DNA from: Chitinophagaceae bacterium
GTDB taxonomy: Bacteria > Bacteroidota > Bacteroidia > Chitinophagales > Chitinophagaceae
Direction: 5' to 3'
Assembly (NCBI GenBank): GCA_018335935.1
Contig: JAGXRG010000057.1
Location: 1-64,000, forward strand
Length of the DNA stretch: 64,000 bases
Under the pieces are notes generated by a model. The model saw nothing but the letters and a program-made list of their open reading frames with translations, was not told the DNA's origin and did not search any database. This document shows, piece after piece, positions 1-8,725 of this stretch. How positions within the stretch are numbered: the stretch's first letter is position 1; each line of letters starts with the position of its first letter. The position numbers and the translations under genes are program-made.

Positions 1-270
1 AGTGCTGCTGCTTTTACTGTATCTGGTCAAAGTAACTACACTTATGATATCACTTTACCTAGTGGTAACATAGTATTAGCTAATGGTGCAAACAGTATGA
101 ACATTAACAACTTTACTGCAAGTATTGGTTTAACTGCTGGTCAGTTATCTAGTGGTGGTACAGGTACACAATCTTTCACTGTTGGTGCTACACTTGATGT
201 AAGTGCTAACCAAGCTGCTGGATTGTATACTACTGCTACTCCTTTTAACGTAACAGTTAATTATAACTAA
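1..270 (+). CDS. DUF4402-like surface/secreted protein, C-terminal end (5' truncated by window)
   Basis: Frame 1 is open from the first base to TAA at 268-270, giving the last 89 residues of a longer protein. The fragment is rich in Ser, Thr, Gly and Asn and ends GLYTTATPFNVTVNYN. That matches the closing strand of DUF4402 proteins, which typically end in a G-x-Y-x-x-x-F-x-V-T-V-N-Y-N pattern. DUF4402 proteins are small secreted or surface beta-sandwich proteins of unknown function, often found in tandem. The start and signal peptide lie outside the window. A strong palindromic terminator follows at 299-326. The family call rests on the C-terminal motif only. Confidence 0.7.
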   Translation, partial: SAAAFTVSGQSNYTYDITLPSGNIVLANGANSMNINNFTASIGLTAGQLSSGGTGTQSFTVGATLDVSANQAAGLYTTATPFNVTVNYN

Positions 271-298
271 TTTTAAAATCGGATAAGTAAGCAAATCA

Positions 299-326
299 AA
301 AAGGGCTGCCCATGGGCAGCCCTTTT
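299..326. terminator. Bidirectional rho-independent terminator between convergent genes
   Basis: A perfect 12-bp stem AAAAGGGCTGCC pairs with GGCAGCCCTTTT around a CATG loop, with A-rich sequence before and T-rich sequence after. It sits between the DUF4402-like gene (+) and the M28 peptidase gene (-), whose 3' ends face each other, so it can end both transcripts. Confidence 0.9.
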
Positions 327-347
327 ATATTATTAAAATTAGTTGAA

Positions 348-1703
348 CTATAATCCAAACTGATCAACCAAATAAATTAAAATTGCCATATTTACTGCTC
401 CTAATAAAAGCTCTCTTCTGTTCACACTTTCAAAAACATCATTTGCTGTATGATGAAAATCGAAATAACGTTGACCATCTGGTCTAAACCCAGCTAATAC
501 AGTTTTTAATTTTTCATTCAAAGGACCAATATCTGCACCTCCACCTCCCATTTCTAATTTATCTGCTCCATAAGGTGCTAATAAATGTTTCCAAGTTTGT
601 ATTTTTTGTAATTGTGCTTCAGATGCTTTAAAAGTAAACCCACGAGGAGTAAATCCTCCAGCATCTGACTCTAAGGCAAAAATGTGTTGTTCATTATTCT
701 CTAATGCTTTAGTGGCATACACATTTCCTCCTCTTAGTCCATTTTCTTCATTAGCAAAAAGTACAAATCTCAAAGTTCTTTTAGGTGTATAATTTAAAGT
801 TTTTAAAACCCTTAATACTTCCATTGTTTGCACACAACCTGCACCATCATCATGTGCACCTTCACCCACATCCCAACTATCTAAATGTCCTCCTACAGTA
901 ATGTATTCGTTTGGAAATTCACTACCTTTTAACTCGCCAATTACATTGTGTGCAATAGCATCTTCAAACATTTTACCATGCGTTTCTAAATCAACTATAA
1001 TTTTATTTTTACTTGCTAATTCATTTAATCGATCAGCATCTTTTAACCCTAAAGCCAATGCAGGAATTTTTGGAAACGAGTCGTTATAACGCATAGCACC
1101 TGTATGGGGGAAATTATCTGTAGATCCAGATAATGAACGAATCAAACATGCTACAGCTCCATATTTTGCAGCTCTGCTTGCACCCATTTGTCTATATTTC
1201 CCAGCATCGCCATAGGCTTTAAAAGTTTCTACAAAAGATTGATTAAATCCGTAATTATAAAAAACAATTTTACCTTTTACTTCATCTTTTCTTTTTTCTA
1301 ATTCTTCGAAGTTTTGAATAACTATAACTTCAGCATTTGCACTTCCTCCATTAGAATTTCCTAGTGCCAAAGCATTTAATTCAATTACTTCTTTTTTACT
1401 ATTCACTTGTACAACTTTTGCAAAATCTCCATTGCCTCTATTCCAATGGGGCACTTTGCATTCTTGCATAATTACTTTATCTGCTCCTGCTTCTTTCATT
1501 GTTTTTTCTCCCCATGCACTTGCTTGGTTATATGCTGTTGAACCACTTAATCGATGACCAATTTTTTTGGTGAGATGATATAGCCAATCGTAAGCTTTTC
1601 CATTTACTAAAATTTCATCAGATATTTTTTTAATAAATGCAGCATCGTTGGTTTGTGCTGTTGAAAACAAGGGGATGAAAATGAGGAATAAAATCTTTTT
1701 CAT
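348..1703 (-). CDS. Secreted M28 family zinc metallopeptidase (carboxypeptidase Q-like)
   Basis: A 451-residue protein with an N-terminal signal peptide (MKKILFLIFIPLFSTAQ), so it is predicted to be exported. Residues about 110-250 form a protease-associated (PA) insert. The M28 metal site is complete: H273 in GGHLDSWD, D285 in HDDGAG, E319/E320 in FANEENG, D347 in ESDAGG and H418 in HHTAND. Overall it resembles the carboxypeptidase Q/aminopeptidase branch of M28, which removes terminal residues from peptides. Substrate preference cannot be read from the sequence. It is transcribed alone and converges on the DUF4402-like gene. The start is the ATG at 1701-1703, directly before the signal peptide. 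Confidence 0.9.
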   Translation of the reverse strand: MKKILFLIFIPLFSTAQTNDAAFIKKISDEILVNGKAYDWLYHLTKKIGHRLSGSTAYNQASAWGEKTMKEAGADKVIMQECKVPHWNRGNGDFAKVVQVNSKKEVIELNALALGNSNGGSANAEVIVIQNFEELEKRKDEVKGKIVFYNYGFNQSFVETFKAYGDAGKYRQMGASRAAKYGAVACLIRSLSGSTDNFPHTGAMRYNDSFPKIPALALGLKDADRLNELASKNKIIVDLETHGKMFEDAIAHNVIGELKGSEFPNEYITVGGHLDSWDVGEGAHDDGAGCVQTMEVLRVLKTLNYTPKRTLRFVLFANEENGLRGGNVYATKALENNEQHIFALESDAGGFTPRGFTFKASEAQLQKIQTWKHLLAPYGADKLEMGGGGADIGPLNEKLKTVLAGFRPDGQRYFDFHHTANDVFESVNRRELLLGAVNMAILIYLVDQFGL

Positions 1704-1798
1704 GAATAAGTTTTTACATTGAGTGGAATAAGTTTTGAAAGATAGATTAGATTATCACATGTCAAAAATATTTTATTGAATGAAATACTTTTACGAGG

Positions 1799-4700
1799 AT
1801 GGATAAGTTTAGCAATAAATTTTATAAATGGTTATTGGGCTTAGTTTTTTTAATAAGTCCTTTTACAATTTATGCACAAGTAAATTCTATAACAATAGAC
1901 GAAGGGTCTATACAAAAAATAAAAGCCAAAGAAAACTCAGATCAACAATTAGCAATATCTAAAGCAGCGAAAAACATTTGGCCAATTTTTCTTCAAACAA
2001 AAAACTCTAATCAATTTACCACCTTAACCAGATTAGATGTAAATGGTTTACCTATTTATACATCAACAGATAATAATTTAATTTCTGCTCAAACCACAAA
2101 AACCAATAAGATTTGGGGTTCTGGCTTAAATCTATCAGGATCATCAACAAACATGAAAGGCAAAATTGCTATTTGGGATGGTGGCGTTGCTATGAATACT
2201 CATGTTGAACTAAATGGAAGAATTATAAATAAAGATGCATCTAGTCAAATTAACCATAGCACACATGTTGCAGGAACCATGATTGCTAAAGGTATTAATC
2301 CAAACGCAAAAGGAATGGCTTACGGTGTAGAAGAGTTAAACAGTTATGATTTCAATAGTCATATTTCAGAAATGATGAGTGCTTCTAACAATTTATTAAT
2401 TTCTAATCACTCTTATGGTGTAATAGCAGGTTGGAACCAAACACTAAGTGGAGATTGGGAGTTTTGGGGTAGTCCTGGAGAAAATGAAGATTATAAGTTT
2501 GGAATTTATAATGAAGAATGCCAAATGTTTGATTCAATTGCTTACAATGCTCCTCAATATTTAATTGTAAAATCTGTTGGAAATAACAGAGATAAAAATG
2601 GACCATCAGTTGGACAACCTTATAAAAGATTAGACAGTAATGGGAATATGATTAGTGCTGGCAACAGACCAGCAGGCATTTCTAATAATGATGGTTTTGA
2701 TATTATACCCACTTATGGTGTTGCAAAAAATATTTTAACAGTTGGAGCAGTTGAAGGAATTACAAGTGGAATAGCTACAACAGAGAAAATTAAGTTAGGA
2801 AGTTTCAGTAATTGGGGACCCACTGATGATGGAAGATTAAAACCAGATTTAGTAGCTAATGGTGTAGATGTATTATCGTGTGTAGCCAATAACACTACCA
2901 CTTATGAAATGTATAATGGCACATCAATGGCTGCACCCAATGTTTCTGGTTCTTTATTTTTATTACAAGAATTATATAGTCAGAAAAACAGTGGCAACTT
3001 CATGAAAGCCTCTACATTAAAGGCTTTGGCTATACACACTACAACTGAAGCAGGAGTTACTCCTGGTCCTGATTATAAATTTGGCTGGGGCTTATTGAAT
3101 GTTGAAAAAGCTGCTCAAGTCATCAACAAAACTGCAACTGCTGAAACAAAAATTATTGAATCTACATTAAACAATTCTACAACATACACTTTAAATGTTA
3201 TTGCTAGTGGTAATGAAAAATTAATGGCCACATTAGTATGGACAGATCCTGCAGCTACAGCCACAACAACAAACTTATTGAACAATCCTACACTTAAATT
3301 AGTAAATGATTTAGACATTAGAATTGTAAAAAACAACACAACGTATTTTCCTTGGGTTTTAAATCCTACAACACCAAATGCAGCTGCAACTGTTGGAGAT
3401 AATTTTAGAGATAATGTTGAAAGAATTGAAATTGATGATGTACTGCCTGGAGGTAGTTATACCATTCAAATTACACATAAAGGAAGTTTAGCACGTGGTA
3501 GTCAGGCATTCTCACTAATTGTTAGTGGAGTTGGGGGAATAGCTTATTGTAACTCAAGCCCAGTATACATTTCAGGTAGCAGAATTGACAATGTAACCTT
3601 TGCAGGTATCAATAATACTACTCAACTAGGTTGCACTCAGTTTAGAGAATTTGGAAATTATATTGCTCAACTTCAATCCAACACTAATTATAATTTCTCC
3701 ATTTCAATAAGTTCTTGTGATGGAAGTACAGCTTCAAAATTCTGTAAAATTTATATAGATTATAATAATAATGGAAATTTTGATGATGCTGGAGAATTAG
3801 TGGCTACAAGCAATTTAATTTTTGGCGATGGAATTTTTAATGGTGCCATTACAACCCCAAACAATTTATTAGTCAACACTTTTACAAGAATGAGGGTTGT
3901 TGTTCAGGAAGCCAATGATGCCAATTCTATTACCCCATGCAATAGTGCCAATCATGGAGAAACGCAAGATTATAAAATATGGTTACAGCCAGTTGTATTA
4001 GATGCTGGTATTACTGATATTGCTAATCCTTATCAAAATAATTGTGCTAATAATAATCAATTGCTGAGTATTCAAATCACCAACTTTGGGAAAACTGCAA
4101 TCTCAAATATTCCATTAACGGCAGTTATAAAAAATGGATCAACAACTATTTCAAGTTTAACTGGAAATTATATACCAACTTTAGAAGCAGGTGCTAGTGC
4201 CAATTATACATTTCAAACTCCATTTACTACTAATGCTGCTACAAATTATACCATTATAGCAAAATCGAATTTAGCTAATGATCATCGAAATAGTAACGAT
4301 TCAATTGTGCTAGAGGTAAAAAGTTCAAATGCTGTCGGAACAATTACAGCCCAAGCCAGCATATGTTCTACTGCTGTTAGTTTAAGAGCTTTCAACACAA
4401 ACCCTTCACAAAATTATTTATGGTATAATTCTCCCACAACACTTACCCCTATTGCTTTTGGAAGCAACACAAGTTCTACAACCATTGCTGCAAATTATTA
4501 TTTAGGTTCAGGTATTAATGCAGCTATTGGTGCTGTTTCAAAAACTAATTTTACCGATGGTGATTATCAGGCTAAAGGTGGAAATTATTTTAAATACAGT
4601 TCTGCGGTTCCATTAATTTTAGAAAAGGCAAAACTTTATACAGCTTATCCTGGAAAGGTATTTATTACAGTAGCTGATATCAATACAACAAACCCTGATG

Positions 4701-5512
4701 GTTCTTATACTTACAAAAGTTTAAGTAAAACTACTATAGATGTTGTAGCTTCTAGACCAACTGTTGTTAGAGGTGATGTTGCAGGAAATGATCCTACTGA
4801 TTTTGGATTGATGTATAATATTAATTTATACGTTCCTAGTGGCAATCATGTAATCATAGTTTCAACAGATAGTGTTGCCAATATTTTCAGAAATAAAAAT
4901 ATTGCTTCAAACCCTTACCCATACAGCTTTTCAAATATTTTTAGTATTACAGGTAATAATGCAACCAATCAAAATGAGTTTTATTATTACTTATATAATA
5001 TGAATTTTAAATCATTAGATTGTTTGAGTGATAGAGTTTTAGTAACTCCAACTACCGCTATAAAACCAAGCATTACAAAAGTTGGTGATTCTTTAAAAGC
5101 AAATATTGGTATCAACTATCAATGGTTAAAAGATGGTGTTGAAATTTTAGGAGCAAATACACAAGCAATAAGACCAACCACTAGTGGAAATTATAGTTGT
5201 AGAGTTACAGATAATGGAGGTTGTGAGCAAACTAGTAATATCATCAACTTTGAATTAATTGCAAGTGGACAAGAACTAAAAATTTATCCTAATCCTGCCA
5301 ATAATACAATCAATCTGAATGTGTATAGCAATGCTAACTCATTTGCTGAAGTGAATATTATTGATGCAACAGGAAGAGTTTGTATGAGCAAAATATATAA
5401 TAGTCTTTCAACAACACGAATAGATATTTCTGTACTTAAAAATGGCATGTACACCATACAAGTAAAACAAGCAGCCAATACCTATCAAGCAAAGTTTATT
5501 GTTGCAAGATAA
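1799..5512 (+). CDS. Secreted S8 subtilisin-like serine protease with GEVED, Ig-like and T9SS sorting domains
   Basis: A 1237-residue multidomain exoprotease. A signal peptide ending in IYAQ (about residue 27) is followed by an S8 catalytic domain. The triad is D127 (IWDGG), H153 (HSTHVAGT) and S376 (NGTSMAAP), with N262 as the likely oxyanion residue. A P/homo B-like beta domain follows at about 470-580. A GEVED-type domain at about 590-730 carries the Ca-binding-like stretch IDYNNNGNFDDAGE. A CARDB-like domain at about 735-840 and an Ig-like segment at about 1110-1150 come next. The last about 80 residues start LKIYPNPANN and end in a basic tail, typical of type A T9SS sorting domains that direct secretion and surface anchoring. 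A palindrome begins 2 nt after the stop and may act as terminator. Confidence 0.93.
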   Translation: MDKFSNKFYKWLLGLVFLISPFTIYAQVNSITIDEGSIQKIKAKENSDQQLAISKAAKNIWPIFLQTKNSNQFTTLTRLDVNGLPIYTSTDNNLISAQTTKTNKIWGSGLNLSGSSTNMKGKIAIWDGGVAMNTHVELNGRIINKDASSQINHSTHVAGTMIAKGINPNAKGMAYGVEELNSYDFNSHISEMMSASNNLLISNHSYGVIAGWNQTLSGDWEFWGSPGENEDYKFGIYNEECQMFDSIAYNAPQYLIVKSVGNNRDKNGPSVGQPYKRLDSNGNMISAGNRPAGISNNDGFDIIPTYGVAKNILTVGAVEGITSGIATTEKIKLGSFSNWGPTDDGRLKPDLVANGVDVLSCVANNTTTYEMYNGTSMAAPNVSGSLFLLQELYSQKNSGNFMKASTLKALAIHTTTEAGVTPGPDYKFGWGLLNVEKAAQVINKTATAETKIIESTLNNSTTYTLNVIASGNEKLMATLVWTDPAATATTTNLLNNPTLKLVNDLDIRIVKNNTTYFPWVLNPTTPNAAATVGDNFRDNVERIEIDDVLPGGSYTIQITHKGSLARGSQAFSLIVSGVGGIAYCNSSPVYISGSRIDNVTFAGINNTTQLGCTQFREFGNYIAQLQSNTNYNFSISISSCDGSTASKFCKIYIDYNNNGNFDDAGELVATSNLIFGDGIFNGAITTPNNLLVNTFTRMRVVVQEANDANSITPCNSANHGETQDYKIWLQPVVLDAGITDIANPYQNNCANNNQLLSIQITNFGKTAISNIPLTAVIKNGSTTISSLTGNYIPTLEAGASANYTFQTPFTTNAATNYTIIAKSNLANDHRNSNDSIVLEVKSSNAVGTITAQASICSTAVSLRAFNTNPSQNYLWYNSPTTLTPIAFGSNTSSTTIAANYYLGSGINAAIGAVSKTNFTDGDYQAKGGNYFKYSSAVPLILEKAKLYTAYPGKVFITVADINTTNPDGSYTYKSLSKTTIDVVASRPTVVRGDVAGNDPTDFGLMYNINLYVPSGNHVIIVSTDSVANIFRNKNIASNPYPYSFSNIFSITGNNATNQNEFYYYLYNMNFKSLDCLSDRVLVTPTTAIKPSITKVGDSLKANIGINYQWLKDGVEILGANTQAIRPTTSGNYSCRVTDNGGCEQTSNIINFELIASGQELKIYPNPANNTINLNVYSNANSFAEVNIIDATGRVCMSKIYNSLSTTRIDISVLKNGMYTIQVKQAANTYQAKFIVAR

Positions 5513-5513
5513 T

Positions 5514-5548
5514 AAGCTTTGACAACTTTTGAAAAGTTGTCAAAGCTT
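5514..5548. repeat. TTTGACAAC palindrome, copy A (after the subtilase)
   Basis: Two 17-bp arms (AAGCTTTGACAACTTTT and its exact complement) surround one central G. The core is shared with palindromes at 5809-5839, 6218-6248 and 33914-33946. This copy starts 2 nt after the subtilase stop and lies 51 nt before the Y1 transposase start. It can fold as a long hairpin and could also stop transcription, but its persistence next to the transposase suggests a REP-like mobile palindrome. Confidence 0.85.
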
Positions 5549-5598
5549 ACGGATTTATATAAATAATTAAATAATATCAATTATAAATATTGTTACCA

Positions 5599-6171
5599 AT
5601 GGCTATTGTTGAACATTATTACACAAAATTTGAGGAAGAAAATTTTTATCATATTTATAATAGGTCAATTGATAAAAAACCAATGTTTTGCAACGATGGA
5701 AATTATGAGTATTTTTTAAAAAAATATGATGCTTATTTATCTGCTGTAATAGATACATATGCCTATTGCTTGTTAGGAAATCACTTTCATTTCTTGATTC
5801 GAATTAAAGATTTGACAACTTTCAAAAAGTTGTCAAATCAGCCCGATAACAAATCAACACATGATATTATAAGTCATCAATTTCGAAAATTTTTTCAATG
5901 CTATGCAATGTCATTTAATAAACAACAAAACAGAACTGGCACATTGTTTCAAACACCATTTAAAAGAGCCTTGGTTGATGATGACAGCTATTTTAGAAAG
6001 TTGATTTATTACATTCACTCAAACCCAGAAACACATCAGTTAGTTAAAGATTTTAGAGAATGGAAATGGAGTTCTTATCAAACCATGTTAATGGAAAAGC
6101 ATACCCAACTAAAAAATCAGAAGTGTTTGAATGGTTTGGCAATAAGCAACAATTTGAAAAGTACCATTTAG
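5599..6171 (+). CDS. REP-associated Y1 (HUH) transposase-like protein, frameshifted near its C-terminus
   Basis: A 190-residue protein of the Y1/IS200-related RAYT group. It carries the HUH metal-binding motif H62-F-H64 (LGNHFHFLIRIK) and the catalytic tyrosine region YYIHSNP (Y137/Y138), followed by WKWSSY, all hallmarks of single-strand DNA transposases that nick at hairpins. I chose ATG 5599 over an upstream TTG at 5590. The frame ends at 6171, but a run of six A at 6111-6116 looks one base short. Adding one A gives a longer family-like end (EVFEWFGNKQQFEKYH) to TGA 6222-6224. So this is a decayed gene, an assembly error or a slippage site. Palindromes A and C flank it and palindrome B lies inside it at codons 71-80. 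Confidence 0.85.
   Translation: MAIVEHYYTKFEEENFYHIYNRSIDKKPMFCNDGNYEYFLKKYDAYLSAVIDTYAYCLLGNHFHFLIRIKDLTTFKKLSNQPDNKSTHDIISHQFRKFFQCYAMSFNKQQNRTGTLFQTPFKRALVDDDSYFRKLIYYIHSNPETHQLVKDFREWKWSSYQTMLMEKHTQLKNQKCLNGLAISNNLKSTI
5809..5839. repeat. TTTGACAAC palindrome, copy B (inside the transposase gene)
   Basis: Two 14-bp arms (GATTTGACAACTTT and its exact complement) with a 3-nt centre. It starts exactly on a codon boundary and encodes residues 71-80 of the transposase (DLTTFKKLSN), between the HUH motif and the next helix, a region that varies in this family. Its core matches the two flanking copies. Confidence 0.85.
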
Positions 6172-6217
6172 AAAAACACAAATTAACACAAGAAGAAAAC
6201 ATATTTTTAAATGATGA

Positions 6218-6248
6218 GATTTGACAACTTTTTAAAAGTTGTCAAATC
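6218..6248. repeat. TTTGACAAC palindrome, copy C (after the transposase)
   Basis: Two 15-bp arms (GATTTGACAACTTTT and its exact complement) around one central T. The TGA that would end the restored transposase frame (6222-6224) lies inside the left arm. The right arm ends 20 nt before the aminotransferase ATG at 6269, so the hairpin also sits in that gene's leader or acts as a terminator between the two. Confidence 0.85.
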
Positions 6249-6268
6249 TGGTAATTAATAAACAAACA

Positions 6269-7459
6269 ATGAACATCCGTCAACAATTCTTTAAACATAT
6301 TGCACAAACTTCACCTGAGCCCATTGGCTTAGACATGGTAAAAGCTGAAGGCATTTACATGTTTGATGTTGATGGCAAGAAATATATTGATGGCATATCT
6401 GGGTTCAGTGTTGCCAATATTGGTCATAGCCATCCAAAGATTGTTGAAGCAGTTCAAACACAAGCTGCTGCTTATATGCATTTAATTGTTTATGGCGAAT
6501 TTATTGAACAACCACAAGTGGCTTATGCAAAATTGCTAACTGACCATCTTCCAGAAAATTTAAACTCAGTTTATTTTACCAATAGTGGTGCCGAAGCTGT
6601 TGAAGGTGCTATGAAACTGGCAAAGAGAGTAACCAACAGAAGCAAAATTATTTGCTTTAATCAATCTTATCATGGTAGTACACAAGGAGCATTGAGTTTA
6701 ATGGGAAGTGAATATTGGCGTCAAGCATATAGACCATTATTGCCTGATGTTTATCATTATAATTTTAATAGTGATGAAGCTTTTGAAGCTATTGACAATA
6801 CAACTGCTTGTGTTATTCTAGAACCTGTTCAAGCAGAAGCAGGTATTTTAAAAGCAAATGCAAAGTGGCTATCTTCTATTAGAGAAAAATGTAACCAACA
6901 TTGTACTTTATTAATATTCGATGAAATTCAAACTGGTTTTGGCAGAACAGGAAGTTTATGGGCATTTGAACAATTGAATGTAATTCCAGATGTATTATTA
7001 TTAGGTAAAGCCTTAGGAGGAGGAATGCCTTTGGGTGCATTTATTTCTTCTCAAAAAATGATGAGTACATTAAGCTACAATCCAGTATTGGGGCATATTA
7101 CAACGTTTGGTGGTCATCCTGTAAGTTGTGCAGCAGGCAAAGCAGCTTTGGAAGTTTTATTAGAAAATAATTGGATCAATGAAATCAAACAAAAAGAAAA
7201 AATACTTCAAGAAAAACTAAATCATTCAAAAATTAAAAATGTAAATATTGCTGGATTATGGGCTGCAGTAGAATTAGAAAGCTTTGAAGTAGTAAAATCT
7301 GTTGCTAAAATTTGTATTCAAAAAGGGTTAATTACAGATTGGTTTTTATTTGCAGATTCTAGTTTAAGAATTGCTCCACCATTAATTATAACTATTGAAG
7401 AATTGAACTTAGTGTGTGAAATTGTGATTAAGAGTATTGATGAATTTTATAAAGCTTAA
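6269..7459 (+). CDS. Class III PLP-dependent aminotransferase (acetylornithine/ornithine/GABA aminotransferase-like)
   Basis: A 396-residue cytoplasmic fold-type I enzyme. Visible hallmarks are the phosphate-binding NSGAEA (about residue 105-110), the cofactor-ring aspartate in IFDEIQTGFGRTG (D218), and the Schiff-base lysine K247 in LLLGKALGGGMPLGAF. The family moves an amino group between an omega- or alpha-amino donor and a 2-oxoacid, and the exact substrate is not evident. I start at ATG 6269 rather than an in-frame TTG at 6239, because the TTG falls inside the TTTGACAAC palindrome. The cupin gene follows after 3 nt, so the two are probably co-transcribed. No arginine or ornithine pathway genes are nearby to fix the role. 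Confidence 0.88.
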   Translation: MNIRQQFFKHIAQTSPEPIGLDMVKAEGIYMFDVDGKKYIDGISGFSVANIGHSHPKIVEAVQTQAAAYMHLIVYGEFIEQPQVAYAKLLTDHLPENLNSVYFTNSGAEAVEGAMKLAKRVTNRSKIICFNQSYHGSTQGALSLMGSEYWRQAYRPLLPDVYHYNFNSDEAFEAIDNTTACVILEPVQAEAGILKANAKWLSSIREKCNQHCTLLIFDEIQTGFGRTGSLWAFEQLNVIPDVLLLGKALGGGMPLGAFISSQKMMSTLSYNPVLGHITTFGGHPVSCAAGKAALEVLLENNWINEIKQKEKILQEKLNHSKIKNVNIAGLWAAVELESFEVVKSVAKICIQKGLITDWFLFADSSLRIAPPLIITIEELNLVCEIVIKSIDEFYKA

Positions 7460-7462
7460 GAA

Positions 7463-7822
7463 ATGAAAGTTATAAATATTAAAGAAAAATTCTCTTTATT
7501 TAATGATCATTGGAATCCAAAAATTATTGGAGAATTAAATGGTCAACATGTAAAACTTGCAAAACTTAAAGGAGAATTTGTTTGGCACAAACACGATAAT
7601 GAAGATGAATTATTTTATGTGGTAAAAGGAGAACTCCAAATAGCTTTTAGAGATAAAATTCAAACAATACATGAAAACGAATTCATCATAGTTCCAAGAG
7701 GTGTTGAACATAAGCCTATTGCAAATGATGAAGTATGTGTATTATTATTTGAACCTTGCAGCACTATAAATACAGGAGATACTAGAAATGATTTTACAAA
7801 AGAAAATCTCGAATCTATTTAA
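7463..7822 (+). CDS. Small single-domain cupin protein
   Basis: A 119-residue cupin with a complete metal site: H42 and H44 in WHKHDNEDELFYVVKG, E49, and H83 in PRGVEHKP. These correspond to the two conserved cupin motifs. Proteins of this size act as small metal-dependent isomerases, dioxygenases or sensors, and no specific reaction can be assigned. It starts 3 nt after the aminotransferase stop and probably shares its mRNA. Its stop lies 6 nt from the convergent end of the AIM24-like gene. Confidence 0.85.
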   Translation: MKVINIKEKFSLFNDHWNPKIIGELNGQHVKLAKLKGEFVWHKHDNEDELFYVVKGELQIAFRDKIQTIHENEFIIVPRGVEHKPIANDEVCVLLFEPCSTINTGDTRNDFTKENLESI

Positions 7823-7828
7823 TAGTTT

Positions 7829-8623
7829 TTACCAACCATCTCCATCAATCATATTACCTAAGCCTCCAAGAATACTTCCTTCTTCTTTTCTTTTATATGT
7901 TCCATAAGCTAAAATTCTTGCAGCTAATCTACTTACTGGTAAGCTTTGTATCCATACTTTTCCTGGACCTCTTAATGAAGCAAAAAATAATCCTTCACCA
8001 CCAAAAATGGTATTCTTAATGCCACCAACAAACTGAATATCGTAATCTACAGTTGCAGTAAATCCAACAATACAACCTGTATCTATTTTTAATAATTCGC
8101 CAGAAGCCAATTGTTTTTGCTGTACATATCCACTTGCATGTAAAAAGGCTAAGCCATCGCCTTCAAGTTTCTCCATAATAAATCCTTCTCCACCAAATAA
8201 TCCTGTACCTAATTTTCGTTGAAATTCTATGCCAATAGAAACTCCTTTTGCTGCACATAAAAAGGCATCTTTCTGACAAATTACTTTACCTCCTAATTCT
8301 AATAAATCTAATGGTACAATTTTACCAGGATATGGAGATGCAAAACTTACTTGTTTAATACCATGTGAAACATTGGTGAAAGCTGTCATAAACAAATTTT
8401 CACCTACTAACATTCTTTTACCAGCATTTAATAATTTATTAAAAATGCTAGAATTGTTTTGCTGACTTCCATCTCCAAACATAGTTTCCATTTGAATGCC
8501 ATCATCCATCATCATAAATGCTCCAGGTTCAGCAATAGCAGTTTCTTGAGGGTCTAACTCTATTTCAACATATTGCATTTCTTCACCATAAATTTTATAA
8601 TCTATTTCATGATTCTTACGCAT
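7829..8623 (-). CDS. AIM24/TIGR00266 family protein
   Basis: A 264-residue protein without signal peptide or membrane segment, typical in length for the TIGR00266/AIM24 family. Recognisable features are the early block AIAEPGAFMMMDDGI, repeated Gly-rich beta elements (FGGEGFIMEKLEGDG and FGGEGLFFASLRGPG) and the C-terminal VWIQSLPVSRLA. The family folds as a beta-helix-like trimer of unknown molecular function; a yeast relative is needed for mitochondrial inner-membrane organisation. It starts at the ATG at 8621-8623 and lies 102 nt downstream of korB on the same strand. Confidence 0.88.
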   Translation of the reverse strand: MRKNHEIDYKIYGEEMQYVEIELDPQETAIAEPGAFMMMDDGIQMETMFGDGSQQNNSSIFNKLLNAGKRMLVGENLFMTAFTNVSHGIKQVSFASPYPGKIVPLDLLELGGKVICQKDAFLCAAKGVSIGIEFQRKLGTGLFGGEGFIMEKLEGDGLAFLHASGYVQQKQLASGELLKIDTGCIVGFTATVDYDIQFVGGIKNTIFGGEGLFFASLRGPGKVWIQSLPVSRLAARILAYGTYKRKEEGSILGGLGNMIDGDGW

Positions 8624-8725
8624 ATAATTACAGTTTAAAAATTAAACAATACTATTATTAATTCTTAATAAAATTAATGTGAATTTTAGAAAAGGGTTTT
8701 TGTGAGGATGATTGGTATAAAGCTA

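Noticed and set aside
1799-2930. Atypical Asp motif (WDGG) in the subtilase considered as a damaged active site
   Set aside because: WDGG is a usual variant in T9SS-linked Bacteroidota subtilases, and the His and Ser motifs and the oxyanion Asn are present.
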